33,206 nt of DNA, from positions 1 to 33,206 of IMG/VR virus record IMGVR_UViG_3300032284_001371. One strand, given 5' to 3'. The notes under the pieces were generated by a model that was given only the letters and a program-made list of their open reading frames with translations, was not told the origin of the DNA and made no database searches. The first letter of the stretch is position 1. Each line of letters begins with the position of its first letter. Shown here piece by piece: positions 13,126 to 20,733 of the stretch. The position numbers were made by a program, and so were the translations under genes. The DNA is from a virus.

Positions 13126-14604
13126 CTAAGAATCTAACCCTCTATCTAATATTCTACTAGATTGACCCTCACTCAAGCCACCGTTTGGGAGCTCATGAAG
13201 GGTGTTAGCTTTGTCACCAAATAGGGCCGCAAGTACACCACCAGAAGTCTGACGCTCAGCTGTGATCCGGATAAACTCTTTATTCTCTTCCAATTCCTTC
13301 ATTTGATTTACCAACTTAAATAGTCGGTCAATCTCTTGCCCGGTGTTTGGATCCGGGTATCCGCCGTTTAATTCTTCAGCAAAACGTGCAAAAGCTACTC
13401 TAGAACCCTGCATTTCGATAATTGCGTTCAACAAAGATTTTAGTTGGTCCTTGGTTTTTACTTCTACTGGAAGATTAAAAGCACAGGGACTTGATGGCTT
13501 AAAGGCAGGACAGTTGGCTGCTACAAAGCAAGTATCGCATTGGCGTAGAGATATAGGGGCGCTATTAACAACAGGAACATCCCTGATAACATCCCTTCCC
13601 ATCTCATCTTTTTCAACAATTTTCTTTGCTGAGATGCCAAAAACAGGTAGAGTACGGAGCTCATTTGGGTCTCTAGCTAGCAAATCTTTCCGCACCTCAG
13701 GAGTCCTCTTATCAATACCAGACCCCCCTGTTTCCGCAGAACCTGGATCATCTTTATACTCACTCTTATCAGATAGCTTCTTAGGCGAACGTTTTTCCAA
13801 GGACTTCTCCAGCTGCATGTAGGACCAAATAGCGAGGCGGGTTACCTCGTTACTATCATCATTAAGAATCTTATTGTAGTCCAAGCCAGCTCTCTCAATG
13901 ATCGCTTTATAGCGAGGACGAGCTTGATCTTTTTGTTTCTTCTGATAACGAACCAAACGGGTTCCGTCCCAGACAATTGTTTCTCCACGCATCATTGGAG
14001 ATAACCAAGATAGTGAGCTTGCCGTAGACAAAGCAACTTGGCGTAGGTTGTCAGGCTTGGCGCAAGCTACCCCATGAAATTGAAGGTCAGGGAACTGCGA
14101 CAGAAGCGCCCTAGAACGGGCTGCAAGGCTGGTGTCGTCCTCTATAGTCTCACCTAGTAGGGCAATGTTTAAGAAGCGCTCTGCTAGGCCGTAGAGGGCT
14201 GTATGACCGGATTCTGGGTGCCATACAACCCAAAGCTTTTCATCACCTATGTTATCCAGCATCACGCTGCGGTGGTGATTTGTCCAGGCAGCTCCTAGAG
14301 CTACAGCATCTAATTCAGTAGCCCCCGAAATTCTATCGGCATTAATAGCTACCCATTCTTGGTAGCTCTCGGCGTATTCCTGAAGCTCACGTTCACTCAT
14401 ATTAAGATCATTAATTTGGTGCCCACCACCATCTACATAGACTTTCATGTCATCCGGGAATCTTCCCTGGATTAGGTAGTCTTTTGTTTTAGGTAAGCCA
14501 CGTTTAGCTAAACGATAATAGTTAATGCTAACGTGCTTTGCTCCAGCGTTGGCAAGTAAGATGCGATGGGACGGGACTTCAGCCCCCATGAAAACTAGGT
14601 TCAT
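13126..14604 (-). CDS. TGT/DpdA-like TIM barrel fused to a cysteine-rich C-terminal domain (492 aa)
   Basis: N-terminal domain (about 1-265): VYVDGGGHQ (D58) resembles the DSGGFQ motif of tRNA-guanine transglycosylases, and FHGVACAKPDNLRQV followed by ASSLSWLSP recalls the HG-x-G ... S-x-D-S-x-SW region of DpdA, which inserts 7-deazaguanines into DNA. The expected second aspartate (nucleophile) is not evident near 193-200. Linker 266-350 is charged. C-terminal domain: C356, C359, C365, C374 (likely zinc site), then a helical region with MQGSRVAFARFAEE and GGYPDP. ATGA overlap with the HAD-like gene upstream. No deazaguanine synthesis gene is visible in this window. The C-terminal part resembles DNA-binding domains of phage proteins. 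Confidence 0.5.
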   Translation of the reverse strand: MNLVFMGAEVPSHRILLANAGAKHVSINYYRLAKRGLPKTKDYLIQGRFPDDMKVYVDGGGHQINDLNMSERELQEYAESYQEWVAINADRISGATELDAVALGAAWTNHHRSVMLDNIGDEKLWVVWHPESGHTALYGLAERFLNIALLGETIEDDTSLAARSRALLSQFPDLQFHGVACAKPDNLRQVALSTASSLSWLSPMMRGETIVWDGTRLVRYQKKQKDQARPRYKAIIERAGLDYNKILNDDSNEVTRLAIWSYMQLEKSLEKRSPKKLSDKSEYKDDPGSAETGGSGIDKRTPEVRKDLLARDPNELRTLPVFGISAKKIVEKDEMGRDVIRDVPVVNSAPISLRQCDTCFVAANCPAFKPSSPCAFNLPVEVKTKDQLKSLLNAIIEMQGSRVAFARFAEELNGGYPDPNTGQEIDRLFKLVNQMKELEENKEFIRITAERQTSGGVLAALFGDKANTLHELPNGGLSEGQSSRILDRGLDS

Positions 14605-15062
14605 TCGTACCGCTTAATTCTGCTGCCCAAATGGGCGTTAACTAGGGCATCCTTTTGTCGGTCAACTTCATTTTTTAAGTCTTCCCAAGGCCTTACCTTA
14701 CGGGTAGTTCTTACAAATCTTGGGGAGGCAAACATCACAGCAGGTATGCCCATAGATAGGGCTTCCGCACAGTAGTCAGCATCAGCATCAATAAACAGCT
14801 CGACTTTACCTTTGGACTTAGCGACAGCAATATGGCGGGAACGTAAGTCTTGGCCTTCAAAAAACAAAGAACTATCATAGACCTCACCGTATCCCAAAAT
14901 TAGGTGGGAGCGTAACCAGTGATCTGTTTGTTCAAACGTCATATCTGAACTAATAATGATTCTATAGCTCTCAGCGAGCACACGAAAAAATTTAATGCCT
15001 TCAGGGATTGGATCCCCTACCTCATTCTTCAGTACGCCCTCTAATGCAATTATTGCCGCCAT
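14601..15062 (-). CDS. HAD-like protein lacking the nucleophile aspartate (153 aa)
   Basis: Layout of a small HAD phosphatase: motif I position IIALEGVL (residues 4-11), motif II IIISSDMT, motif IV FIDADADYCAEA, then MGIPAVMF. In active HAD enzymes motif I is DxDGx; here the first Asp is Ala and the second Glu, so catalysis by the usual route should be lost. Phage HAD proteins often act on nucleotides or nucleic acid ends; this one may bind rather than cleave. It overlaps both neighbours (TAATG upstream, ATGA downstream), so it is translated with the DpdA-like gene. Confidence 0.72.
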   Translation of the reverse strand: MAAIIALEGVLKNEVGDPIPEGIKFFRVLAESYRIIISSDMTFEQTDHWLRSHLILGYGEVYDSSLFFEGQDLRSRHIAVAKSKGKVELFIDADADYCAEALSMGIPAVMFASPRFVRTTRKVRPWEDLKNEVDRQKDALVNAHLGSRIKRYE

Positions 15063-15163
15063 TATTCCTCTTCATCGTTGTCCAAATGTTTCGTCTCACA
15101 CTCTCGTGCAAGAGAAGGTACCACATAAATTTTCATACAAATTTGGCATTGGTATCTGTCCAC
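15062..15163 (-). CDS. Mini zinc-finger protein (33 aa)
   Basis: GTG start at 15163; no ATG is available in frame and the frame is open back to a TAA just upstream. The protein has C6-x2-C9 (QCQIC) and C22-x3-H26 (CETKH), which form a CCCH or C2H2-like zinc knuckle, and an acidic tail DNDEEE. Its stop TAA joins the start of the HAD-like gene (TAATG). The ribosome binding site is weak. The good finger spacing and junction support a real gene. Confidence 0.55.
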   Translation of the reverse strand: MDRYQCQICMKIYVVPSLARECETKHLDNDEEE

Positions 15164-15177
15164 ATGCCCAGTGTACT

Positions 15178-15483
15178 CTACTTCTTTTTAGCTTTATTCC
15201 TTTTTGAGATAGCTGCGGCTTTCTTCTTAGCATCCGCCTTAGAACTAGCCCCCCATGCCTGCAATGATAATAGAAGGCGTGTTGGCTCACCATTTGGCTT
15301 GTGTTCTGGGCCTTTAGCACTTCCCATACGAGCTAGGAATGATGCACGACGTGGATTATCTCCAGATTTAACTGGTGCTTTTAGATTATGACCTTCTGCC
15401 TTAGCAGATGCACGACCCTTAGCGTTAAGTCCACCTTTAGGGTTCTTACCTTCTTTGCGTTGCCATGCTGGTGAGTGAGCCAT
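15178..15483 (-). CDS. DUF6321-like basic protein (101 aa)
   Basis: WQRKEGKNPKGGLNAKGR near the N-terminus and NPRRASFLARMG in the middle match the conserved pattern of DUF6321 proteins found in many aquatic phages. The C-terminus is a Lys/Ala-rich tail (KRNKAKKK). Function unknown; the charge suggests nucleic acid binding or a virion-packaged protein. It follows a tight cluster of two other Lys-rich mini-proteins with near-zero spacing. Confidence 0.75.
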   Translation of the reverse strand: MAHSPAWQRKEGKNPKGGLNAKGRASAKAEGHNLKAPVKSGDNPRRASFLARMGSAKGPEHKPNGEPTRLLLSLQAWGASSKADAKKKAAAISKRNKAKKK

Positions 15484-15621
15484 TTACTTCTTCTTTCCCG
15501 TTTTCTTAGAACTTTTGCTTGCACGAAGAACTTTAAAGTCTTCTGCGTCAATCTTGTTTTTATCTCCTGCTACAGAAGCAATCTTCTTTTGCTTTGATGA
15601 TAGTTCTTTCTTAGTTGCCAT
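15484..15621 (-). CDS. Lys-rich mini-protein (45 aa)
   Basis: Begins MATKKELSSKQKKIAS and contains DAEDFKVLRAS before a Lys-rich end. Very similar short proteins (K-K-x-L-S-x-KQKKIA ... DFK-x-LR-x-KK) occur in many phages, usually beside DUF6321-type genes. ATG at 15621 overlaps the preceding stop (TAATG) and the stop adjoins the next ATG. Function unknown. Confidence 0.7.
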   Translation of the reverse strand: MATKKELSSKQKKIASVAGDKNKIDAEDFKVLRASKSSKKTGKKK

Positions 15622-15794
15622 TATTTGCTCTTTTTCTTTGATCGAGCTGCAGCAATATTATCTACAGCATTTGGGTATGGACGTCCCGCAGCTTTAGCAC
15701 GGGCTTTAGCAGAAGCCTTTTTACTCTTACTTAATTTTGAATGTTTACCGCCATCAGGATCTTTTTTATCCCAAATTGGTTTTTCTTTAGCCAC
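15621..15794 (-). CDS. Lys-rich mini-protein with AAGRPYPN motif (57 aa)
   Basis: GTG start at 15794 with AAGGAGA at good spacing, overlapping the previous gene by 8 bases. It contains IWDKKDPDGG, a Lys/Ala/Ser-rich middle and the motif AAGRPYPNAVDNIAAAR near the C-terminus. This motif recurs in small phage proteins encoded near DUF6321 genes. Highly basic. Function unknown. Confidence 0.7.
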   Translation of the reverse strand: MAKEKPIWDKKDPDGGKHSKLSKSKKASAKARAKAAGRPYPNAVDNIAAARSKKKSK

Positions 15795-16710
15795 GAAGTG
15801 TTCTCCTTATCAGGGTAGATGCATCTGGAAGCTCTACACCGTAGAGCTCTTTCTGTGTCTGCAAGTCCATTTCATCTTTAATATCTTTAATAGATCTAAG
15901 AGCCTGGATAGCTCCAGACTTCTTACCGGCTTGCCAACGATAGTTATGATAGTCAGAATACCCAGAACCTGTTTGGCTAAAGGCTTCCTTACGTCCCTTA
16001 TGAATCTCTTCATAAATAGCTACAGCCTGCTCTTGTGCCAGCTTGAGTTTACGTTCAGCATTAATGCGATAAGCAGGGTTTGTAGCAGATCTAAGTTCTT
16101 TAAGAGCGTTTGAGTAACGAGTCAATACTTCCTGAGCTGCATCTCTATCTCTCATAGCTTTTTGTTCCCAGTCACGGCTGTATGGTGGCTGTGGATTTAG
16201 GTCAGGCTTTACTGTCCATAAATCCGCAATTAAATCATAGGCTGCATATGGATTAATTTCGGTAATATCTGTTGCAGGATTCACATAAAATGTAAGCTCA
16301 TAGCCTTCCCAGTTTCTGGTTGATGGCATTATGTCAGCATTGAATCTTTCATTGAACATGGCTGCGATCTCATTATTAGAATATCCAACATATTCATCAT
16401 TAAGCTGACGGAATCGTACATATTCTATTCCAACTAAACAATCCAGATCACCTGGTTCACGTTGAGCTGCCCATTGATATGAAACACCCGACCCTGCTAA
16501 CCAAGCACGTGTCCACTTATGGGGTTCATTAAAGTTCTGACCTAGATAATGAAAGAGAATAGTTAATATTCCTTCACGTACCCAACCTTTAATAGCTGTG
16601 CCATTGAATAAAGTAGGGTCTAACTCTGTAGAGGGCGCACTAAAATAAGAAGTAGACCCCGGTGTGATTACCGGAGTCTGTGCCTCAAAATCGTAGTTTC
16701 CCATACCCAT
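15787..16710 (-). CDS. Nucleotidyltransferase-fold protein (307 aa)
   Basis: WLAGSGVSYQW followed by PGDLDCLVGIE places G73-S74 and D88-x-D90 as in the nucleotidyltransferase superfamily signature hG[GS]...Dh[DE]h; a later strand GYELTFYV (about 135-142) could give the third acidic residue. Residues 190-260 form a charged helical region (NAERKLKLAQEQAVAIY). The superfamily moves nucleotides onto RNA, proteins or small molecules; the target here is unknown. The family is seen in actinophages. Tandem ATGs at 16710 and 16704 leave the exact start open. Confidence 0.7.
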   Translation of the reverse strand: MGMGNYDFEAQTPVITPGSTSYFSAPSTELDPTLFNGTAIKGWVREGILTILFHYLGQNFNEPHKWTRAWLAGSGVSYQWAAQREPGDLDCLVGIEYVRFRQLNDEYVGYSNNEIAAMFNERFNADIMPSTRNWEGYELTFYVNPATDITEINPYAAYDLIADLWTVKPDLNPQPPYSRDWEQKAMRDRDAAQEVLTRYSNALKELRSATNPAYRINAERKLKLAQEQAVAIYEEIHKGRKEAFSQTGSGYSDYHNYRWQAGKKSGAIQALRSIKDIKDEMDLQTQKELYGVELPDASTLIRRTLRG

Positions 16711-16759
16711 ATTCTTTCATCCCAGTCGTCGTTACGTCTCGGCTTGAAGACTATGAATA

Positions 16760-17044
16760 TTAAGAGTCTTTAGCTGTCTTTGCCTCTTCTGCAAGAGTTG
16801 CGATGCGGATCGCAGAATACTCAGCAGCTGCTTGAGCTTGAAGATCCATAAGAATCTCTGAAGCATAGCGACGAACTTCTATCAAAGAAGCCTCACGCTC
16901 TACTTGAATACTAAATACTGATGGGTTTTTTTCAATAAATACATTTCCAGATTCATCAACTAACACTGCAAAACCGTATGCAATTTTAGGTGCTTCTGGA
17001 GAGTTAGGGGTAGCTGTATCTGGAGTAGTTGTTTCGTCTGTCAT
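16760..17044 (-). CDS. Hypothetical protein (94 aa)
   Basis: The N-terminal 18 residues are Thr/Pro-rich and probably disordered (TDETTTPDTATPNSPEAP). A beta hairpin follows (YGFAVLVDESGNVFIEK), then an Ala-rich helix to the end (LIEVRRYASEILMDLQAQAAAEY). GAGGAAAC lies before the ATG. No family recognised; similar size and layout occur among actinophage accessory proteins. Confidence 0.62.
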   Translation of the reverse strand: MTDETTTPDTATPNSPEAPKIAYGFAVLVDESGNVFIEKNPSVFSIQVEREASLIEVRRYASEILMDLQAQAAAEYSAIRIATLAEEAKTAKDS

Positions 17045-17051
17045 GTTTCCT

Positions 17052-17633
17052 CTATTCGTATAGGCCGGCTTTTTTACGGTTTTGCTCTACTACATAGGTC
17101 TTGGCAGGGCAGAAGTCGCAAAGGTAAACCTTTGTGCTAGCAGACTTAGCTGCACTTTCCAAACCTAATTCTTTACGTGCTTCAGCTGTGCTCTTAGGCA
17201 CTAAGCGCTTACTTTCAATCTTCCAATCATAACAACCTTCAACAGGACGCAAATGAAGATTAAAGCACTTCATCGCATCATCATAGAATGTTGCTTTGGT
17301 TGTGTAATAGTCTGGATCAATATCAGCTAATCCTCCACCAACACGGTTACGCAAATTCTCAATGATCTGTTTACGTACTTCTGGGCGTGAATATAGCTTT
17401 ACACCGATCTTAGATAGAAAACCAGTGTGCTTGATACCAGCAGATTCATGACGATCAATCAACACCTGAAGTGTTACATCGTCGTCTGGGTGACCTTCAA
17501 AATCTGGAAGCTCTTCAATAGTCTTACAGTTATAGCAATATAGCAAACGAATCTTAGGACCATCGTCTTTGATCTCTGTGTATGTTCCCTCATCGGCATT
17601 ACCGCCTTGACCTAAAATTGGAACGCCCATCAT
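17052..17633 (-). CDS. Zinc-ribbon protein (193 aa)
   Basis: Two CxxC knuckles at opposite ends: CYNC (about residues 33-36) and CDFC (about 172-175), which may join into one ribbon in the fold. Between them lies an alpha/beta region (TGFLSKIGVKLYSRPEVR). AGGAGG lies one base from the first ATG and four bases from a second in-frame ATG (17630), so the second is perhaps the true start. A small inverted repeat (17645-17667) sits just upstream. Function unknown. Confidence 0.65.
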   Translation of the reverse strand: MMGVPILGQGGNADEGTYTEIKDDGPKIRLLYCYNCKTIEELPDFEGHPDDDVTLQVLIDRHESAGIKHTGFLSKIGVKLYSRPEVRKQIIENLRNRVGGGLADIDPDYYTTKATFYDDAMKCFNLHLRPVEGCYDWKIESKRLVPKSTAEARKELGLESAAKSASTKVYLCDFCPAKTYVVEQNRKKAGLYE

Positions 17634-17644
17634 GCCTCCTATTA

Positions 17645-17667
17645 GTACCCTATATACAATATAGTAC
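17645..17667 (-). promoter_or_regulatory. AT-rich inverted repeat upstream of the zinc-ribbon gene
   Basis: CTATAT 17650-17655 / ATATAG 17659-17664, with GTA 17645-17647 / TAC 17665-17667 outside a 2-nt bulge. It lies in one of the few gaps between minus-strand genes, and on the minus strand it contains TATATT, which could be a -10 element. Operator or promoter role is inference. Confidence 0.35.
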
Positions 17668-17678
17668 TACATATTTTG

Positions 17679-18992
17679 TTATTTGCCGGTTCCCTTATCA
17701 AGCTCACCACGTAGACCTGGTCGGCCTTTACGTAAAGCCTGCTTACGAGCTTCAATATTACGTAAACGCTCTGCTGTAGCATCCTGTCGTGCAGCCAGGT
17801 CTGATTCTGTGTCTTGGGTCTCTAGTTGGCGTGAAGTAAAGGATTCAATAGGTGTTAATGGAATATTTTCTCCCGCTGTTACGTCATACTCAGCCCTATC
17901 AGAAGGCAATTGGGCCGCAACCTGAGCACGAGTACCTATATCAACAGTTTCACGTGAACGTTGTGGACGAGTTCCTTGTTTGATAACCCCGGCCTCATCT
18001 ACAGTAAATGGTTGTGTATGAGTTTGTAAGGTAGATTCAACTTCACTATGCACACCGAGACGATGGGCTTCCATACGCCACATAGCCTCAGGAACACCGG
18101 ATTTACGTAGACCAAAAATATGTGCAACCTTTTGTTTAGTTCCACGTTCTTCTATAGGAAGTTCTCCGCCAAATTCTGCTGGGGCAATCTTCTTTGATCT
18201 TGTAGGAAACCTATATTTAAACGGATTAGATCCTGATTTTGCTGGTTCAAAACCTTCTGGAGTGGGTGAACGACCTGCACCGTCATCCTCAAAAGAACGA
18301 GACAATACAATGTCTAAACCTGATTTAAGATCATTTGGATTTAAAGCAATTACTTTACCGGAATGTTTTCCACTTTTAATACGATATAGCTTTGCATTAC
18401 CTCGTCGCTGTTGTGCAGCTTCTAAAGCTGGATTAGAGGAAGGAATTTTCCCTCTATCATAAAAGTCTGGGGTACTGCGCCCCCATAAAGCCTCTGGTGT
18501 ACCAGGTTTAACACCGGCATTTTGTAGGCCCGCTTCTAAACTTAAAGTGATATCTTTCTTAATTTTATCTTTAGCTGCACGATGCTCTGCAACCATTCTC
18601 TGATTTTTAATAGGACGAAATTGTGGTGCAGTTTCTGGATCCATGGTTGCAGCTTTTTCACGAAGTTTAACCTCATGATGTGCACACGCTGCACGTGGAA
18701 CTTCTAGTGGATCTTCTGATGGTCCACCGTTTAAATATACAAGGTGGGTTGCAGCCCCATTATCTGAGTGTGCGCCATTTGGATTGCCAAATTCACATGG
18801 TAGATAAGGCTTACGATTGTAGGCATTCTTAATGCCCTCAGTTCCCTCAATTTTTGTAAAAGTACTGTAGCGATCTGGATCCAAAGGTAAGCTGCCTTGA
18901 ACACCGGCATCTGTTTTAGTAAATGTAGCCTGAACACCAGGCTCTTTACCTGCACGTTCTACACGTTCAAAACCTTCTGGAATACCCGCCAT
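17679..18992 (-). CDS. Large hydrophilic protein of unknown function (437 aa)
   Basis: The N-terminus carries PYLPCEFGNPNGAHSDNGA and then RAACAHHEVKLREKA, where C-x-F ... H and C-x-HH could bind metal. The rest is polar with repeated Pro/Gly/Arg segments and a Lys/Arg/Gln-rich C-terminus (NIEARKQALRKGRPGLRG). No enzyme motif found. Position in a run of proteins that share 'R-x-P-x-R' type basic segments suggests a virion-associated or DNA-binding set, but this is only context. Its start overlaps the next upstream gene's stop by one base. Confidence 0.65.
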   Translation of the reverse strand: MAGIPEGFERVERAGKEPGVQATFTKTDAGVQGSLPLDPDRYSTFTKIEGTEGIKNAYNRKPYLPCEFGNPNGAHSDNGAATHLVYLNGGPSEDPLEVPRAACAHHEVKLREKAATMDPETAPQFRPIKNQRMVAEHRAAKDKIKKDITLSLEAGLQNAGVKPGTPEALWGRSTPDFYDRGKIPSSNPALEAAQQRRGNAKLYRIKSGKHSGKVIALNPNDLKSGLDIVLSRSFEDDGAGRSPTPEGFEPAKSGSNPFKYRFPTRSKKIAPAEFGGELPIEERGTKQKVAHIFGLRKSGVPEAMWRMEAHRLGVHSEVESTLQTHTQPFTVDEAGVIKQGTRPQRSRETVDIGTRAQVAAQLPSDRAEYDVTAGENIPLTPIESFTSRQLETQDTESDLAARQDATAERLRNIEARKQALRKGRPGLRGELDKGTGK

Positions 18993-19204
18993 TATTCATC
19001 ACCGACACGCTTACCAGAAGCACGGTGCTCCTTAAGCCACTTATCGTTACGAATGCCCATAGCTGGACCAGATTCACCCTCTGCTGCGTCATCAGGCACA
19101 CCACTAGCTTTAATATTAGCCAGAATCTCTTCGGAAGAGATTACTCCACCACGACGTGCAAAAGCTGGGCGGTTACTATCTCTACGTGGTACTGGATTAG
19201 CCAT
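18992..19204 (-). CDS. Hypothetical protein (70 aa)
   Basis: Starts MANPVPRRDSNRPAFARRGG, a basic Pro/Arg segment, followed by a short helix (SSEEILANIKASGVPDD) and a charged tail (DKWLKEHRASGKRVGDE). Largely disordered by composition. Its stop shares a base with the start of the 437-aa gene, indicating joint translation. No family recognised. Confidence 0.62.
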   Translation of the reverse strand: MANPVPRRDSNRPAFARRGGVISSEEILANIKASGVPDDAAEGESGPAMGIRNDKWLKEHRASGKRVGDE

Positions 19205-19206
19205 TG

Positions 19207-19587
19207 TTAGTCCTTTGTTGGGTCTTCCATATTAATAATTTTCATTACGCTTTCATCCCCGGCTCGCATATTGCGCTTAATCTGCTGATCCCTTAAGGAA
19301 TGAATTGTTGCTTCTTGCTGTCCTGTTTCAAAATGTTCAGATCTAGGAAGTATATCTTGATATTCTTTAGTGCTTTGTGCGGCTCTAATGTGATCATCAA
19401 GAGCACCTTCAATACGTTCTTTTGGTTCGTACTCTACTTGCTCAGGTTCAAACAAAGCATCTTTGATTCTATTTATTTTATGACGAATACGTGTGCGACG
19501 ACTTTGAGGAAGAGACACTATGTTGCTGGGGGTTTTTAACCCCCTATGGGCAGGGTGGTTTGGACCCGGTGTACCCATATCATCCAT
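19207..19587 (-). CDS. Hypothetical basic protein (126 aa)
   Basis: The N-terminal third is Pro/His/Arg-rich (NHPAHRGLKTPSNIV, then QSRRTRIRHKINRIKDAL); the remainder is charged and helical (EGALDDHIRAAQSTKEYQDI). The ribosome binding site is weak, so translation may depend on the preceding gene. No domain recognised. The RRTRIRHK stretch could contact nucleic acid. Confidence 0.62.
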   Translation of the reverse strand: MDDMGTPGPNHPAHRGLKTPSNIVSLPQSRRTRIRHKINRIKDALFEPEQVEYEPKERIEGALDDHIRAAQSTKEYQDILPRSEHFETGQQEATIHSLRDQQIKRNMRAGDESVMKIINMEDPTKD

Positions 19588-19591
19588 GATA

Positions 19592-19873
19592 TTAGTATGT
19601 ACCTAGCATCTGATCATTAGAGATATGTGCTACAGGCATAGCTGGACGTGGCTTTGATGACACATCTGTCTTACCTGGCTCAACCTTTGAAGGTTTCTCT
19701 TGATCAATAAAATCATAGTTCCAGTAAGGATGTAGGTCACGGCGGTTAGCCTCGACAATCTCATCTCCTGTACCAGCAGCTACTGTTGTGTTAGGACGAA
19801 CTTTACGGTACTTACCGTCTGTTGATCCTTCTGAAAGGCTCTGGTTTAGAGAGCGTGATTCGTTAGTTGCCAT
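19592..19873 (-). CDS. Hypothetical protein (93 aa)
   Basis: Polar, Ser/Asn/Pro-rich protein starting MATNESRSLNQSLSEGS; an aromatic patch HPYWNYDFIDQEKP lies at about 48-61. Probably disordered overall. The ATG at 19873 overlaps the preceding stop by one base (TAATG). No family recognised. Confidence 0.6.
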   Translation of the reverse strand: MATNESRSLNQSLSEGSTDGKYRKVRPNTTVAAGTGDEIVEANRRDLHPYWNYDFIDQEKPSKVEPGKTDVSSKPRPAMPVAHISNDQMLGTY

Positions 19874-20094
19874 TATTTTCCTTTCGGTTCAATTGATTGA
19901 ACGCCATGTACCATGCCATGTGATGTTTCCATTGGCTGTCCTGTTGAATTATCATAAGAGGCGATTGATGAATCAATGCTTCCTTTAGCGTTACCACCTA
20001 AAGCAGTAATCATTGCATGGTGTGCTTTAATGCCCGCACGGTCAGCACGAACTTCTTTACGCTTACGTACGTAAGCTGATAGGTTATCTAGCAT
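19873..20094 (-). CDS. Hypothetical protein (73 aa)
   Basis: N-terminal basic helix (LSAYVRKRKEVRADRAGI) followed by HHAMITALGGNAKG and a polar tail. ATG at 20094 forms TAATG with the preceding stop; the 3' end is joined to the next gene in the same way, placing it in an unbroken chain of four coupled genes. No family recognised. Confidence 0.6.
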   Translation of the reverse strand: MLDNLSAYVRKRKEVRADRAGIKAHHAMITALGGNAKGSIDSSIASYDNSTGQPMETSHGMVHGVQSIEPKGK

Positions 20095-20267
20095 TATTTC
20101 GCCTTCTTAGTAGAGATCTTCTTGGCCACTGGTTTAGCAGCAGCCTTGGCCTTGAGTTCTTCCCGAATCTTATCCTCAGTAGTCTTACGCTTTAGCTTTT
20201 CGACTTTATAGTCCATGTCTGAACCATCTGGGGTCTTAATTTTAGGTCTTTTCTTCTTAATTGCCAT
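20094..20267 (-). CDS. Lys-rich mini-protein (57 aa)
   Basis: Starts MAIKKKRPKIKTPDGSDMD and ends in a Lys/Ala tail (KKISTKKAK) with a charged helix between (EDKIREELKAKAAAK). Resembles in style the small basic proteins at 15484-15794. The stop overlaps the next ATG (TAATG). Function unknown; likely nucleic acid-binding from charge. Confidence 0.6.
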   Translation of the reverse strand: MAIKKKRPKIKTPDGSDMDYKVEKLKRKTTEDKIREELKAKAAAKPVAKKISTKKAK

Positions 20268-20282
20268 GGTGTAAGTATCCTA

Positions 20283-20567
20283 TTAATCTACGTCTGTGTC
20301 AGGGTGACGTTGCTTGCGAACACGTGGTCGAATAACTTTTTTACCTCTTGCCCTAAATTTTTTACTGTGGCGAAGACGTGAAACAGCCTTGGGGTCTCCT
20401 GGATTTATGCCCATAGATTGTCCGGCTACCCATCCTCCAGCAGCTTTACGGTCCCAGCTCTTTACTGAGTCAAATTGTCTAGATGTTTCACCGGTCTTTT
20501 TAAGAGCACGAGTAGCAGGTTTAGAGGCAGAGGTTTTACGACGAGGAGGCTTACTAGCATCAGCCAT
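20283..20567 (-). CDS. Basic protein of unknown function (94 aa)
   Basis: Highly basic: KPPRRKTSASKP at the N-terminus and KKFRARGKKVIRPRVRK near the C-terminus, with a central SWDRKAAGGWVAGQSMG segment. Mostly disordered by composition. The ATG lies 8 bases inside the end of the preceding zinc-ribbon gene. Could be a DNA-condensing or virion-packaged protein; no family recognised. Confidence 0.62.
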   Translation of the reverse strand: MADASKPPRRKTSASKPATRALKKTGETSRQFDSVKSWDRKAAGGWVAGQSMGINPGDPKAVSRLRHSKKFRARGKKVIRPRVRKQRHPDTDVD

Positions 20568-20733
20568 TTTCTACCATCCTATCTTTAGCATGTTTTTCAT
20601 ATTTAGCATTTCGGCAGTAAGGACAAAGCCCGTCATCGCTATAAAATGCCTCAAGTGGTGTCATAGGATACCCACATTTTCTACACATAACCGTACCATC
20701 ATAGATAGTTACAGTTGAAATATCATCATTCAT
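20560..20733 (-). CDS. Small zinc-ribbon protein (57 aa)
   Basis: C17-x2-C20 (CRKCGYP) and C37-x2-C40 (CPYCRN) with 16 residues between, a compact zinc ribbon. The protein starts MNDDISTVTIYDG and the C-terminus is a charged helix (KYEKHAKDRMVENG). ATG at 20733 is fused to the preceding stop (TAATG). Such ribbons are typical phage accessory proteins. Function unknown. Confidence 0.68.
   Translation of the reverse strand: MNDDISTVTIYDGTVMCRKCGYPMTPLEAFYSDDGLCPYCRNAKYEKHAKDRMVENG

Noticed and set aside
13343-13822. 159-codon open frame on the plus strand
   Set aside because: Antisense to the DpdA-like gene, no ribosome binding site, and it would cross the minus-strand operon.
15625-16113. 162-codon open frame on the plus strand
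   Set aside because: It lies antisense to the 15621-15794 and 15787-16710 genes, has no ribosome binding site, and its product is Leu/Ser/Phe-rich like antisense shadows.
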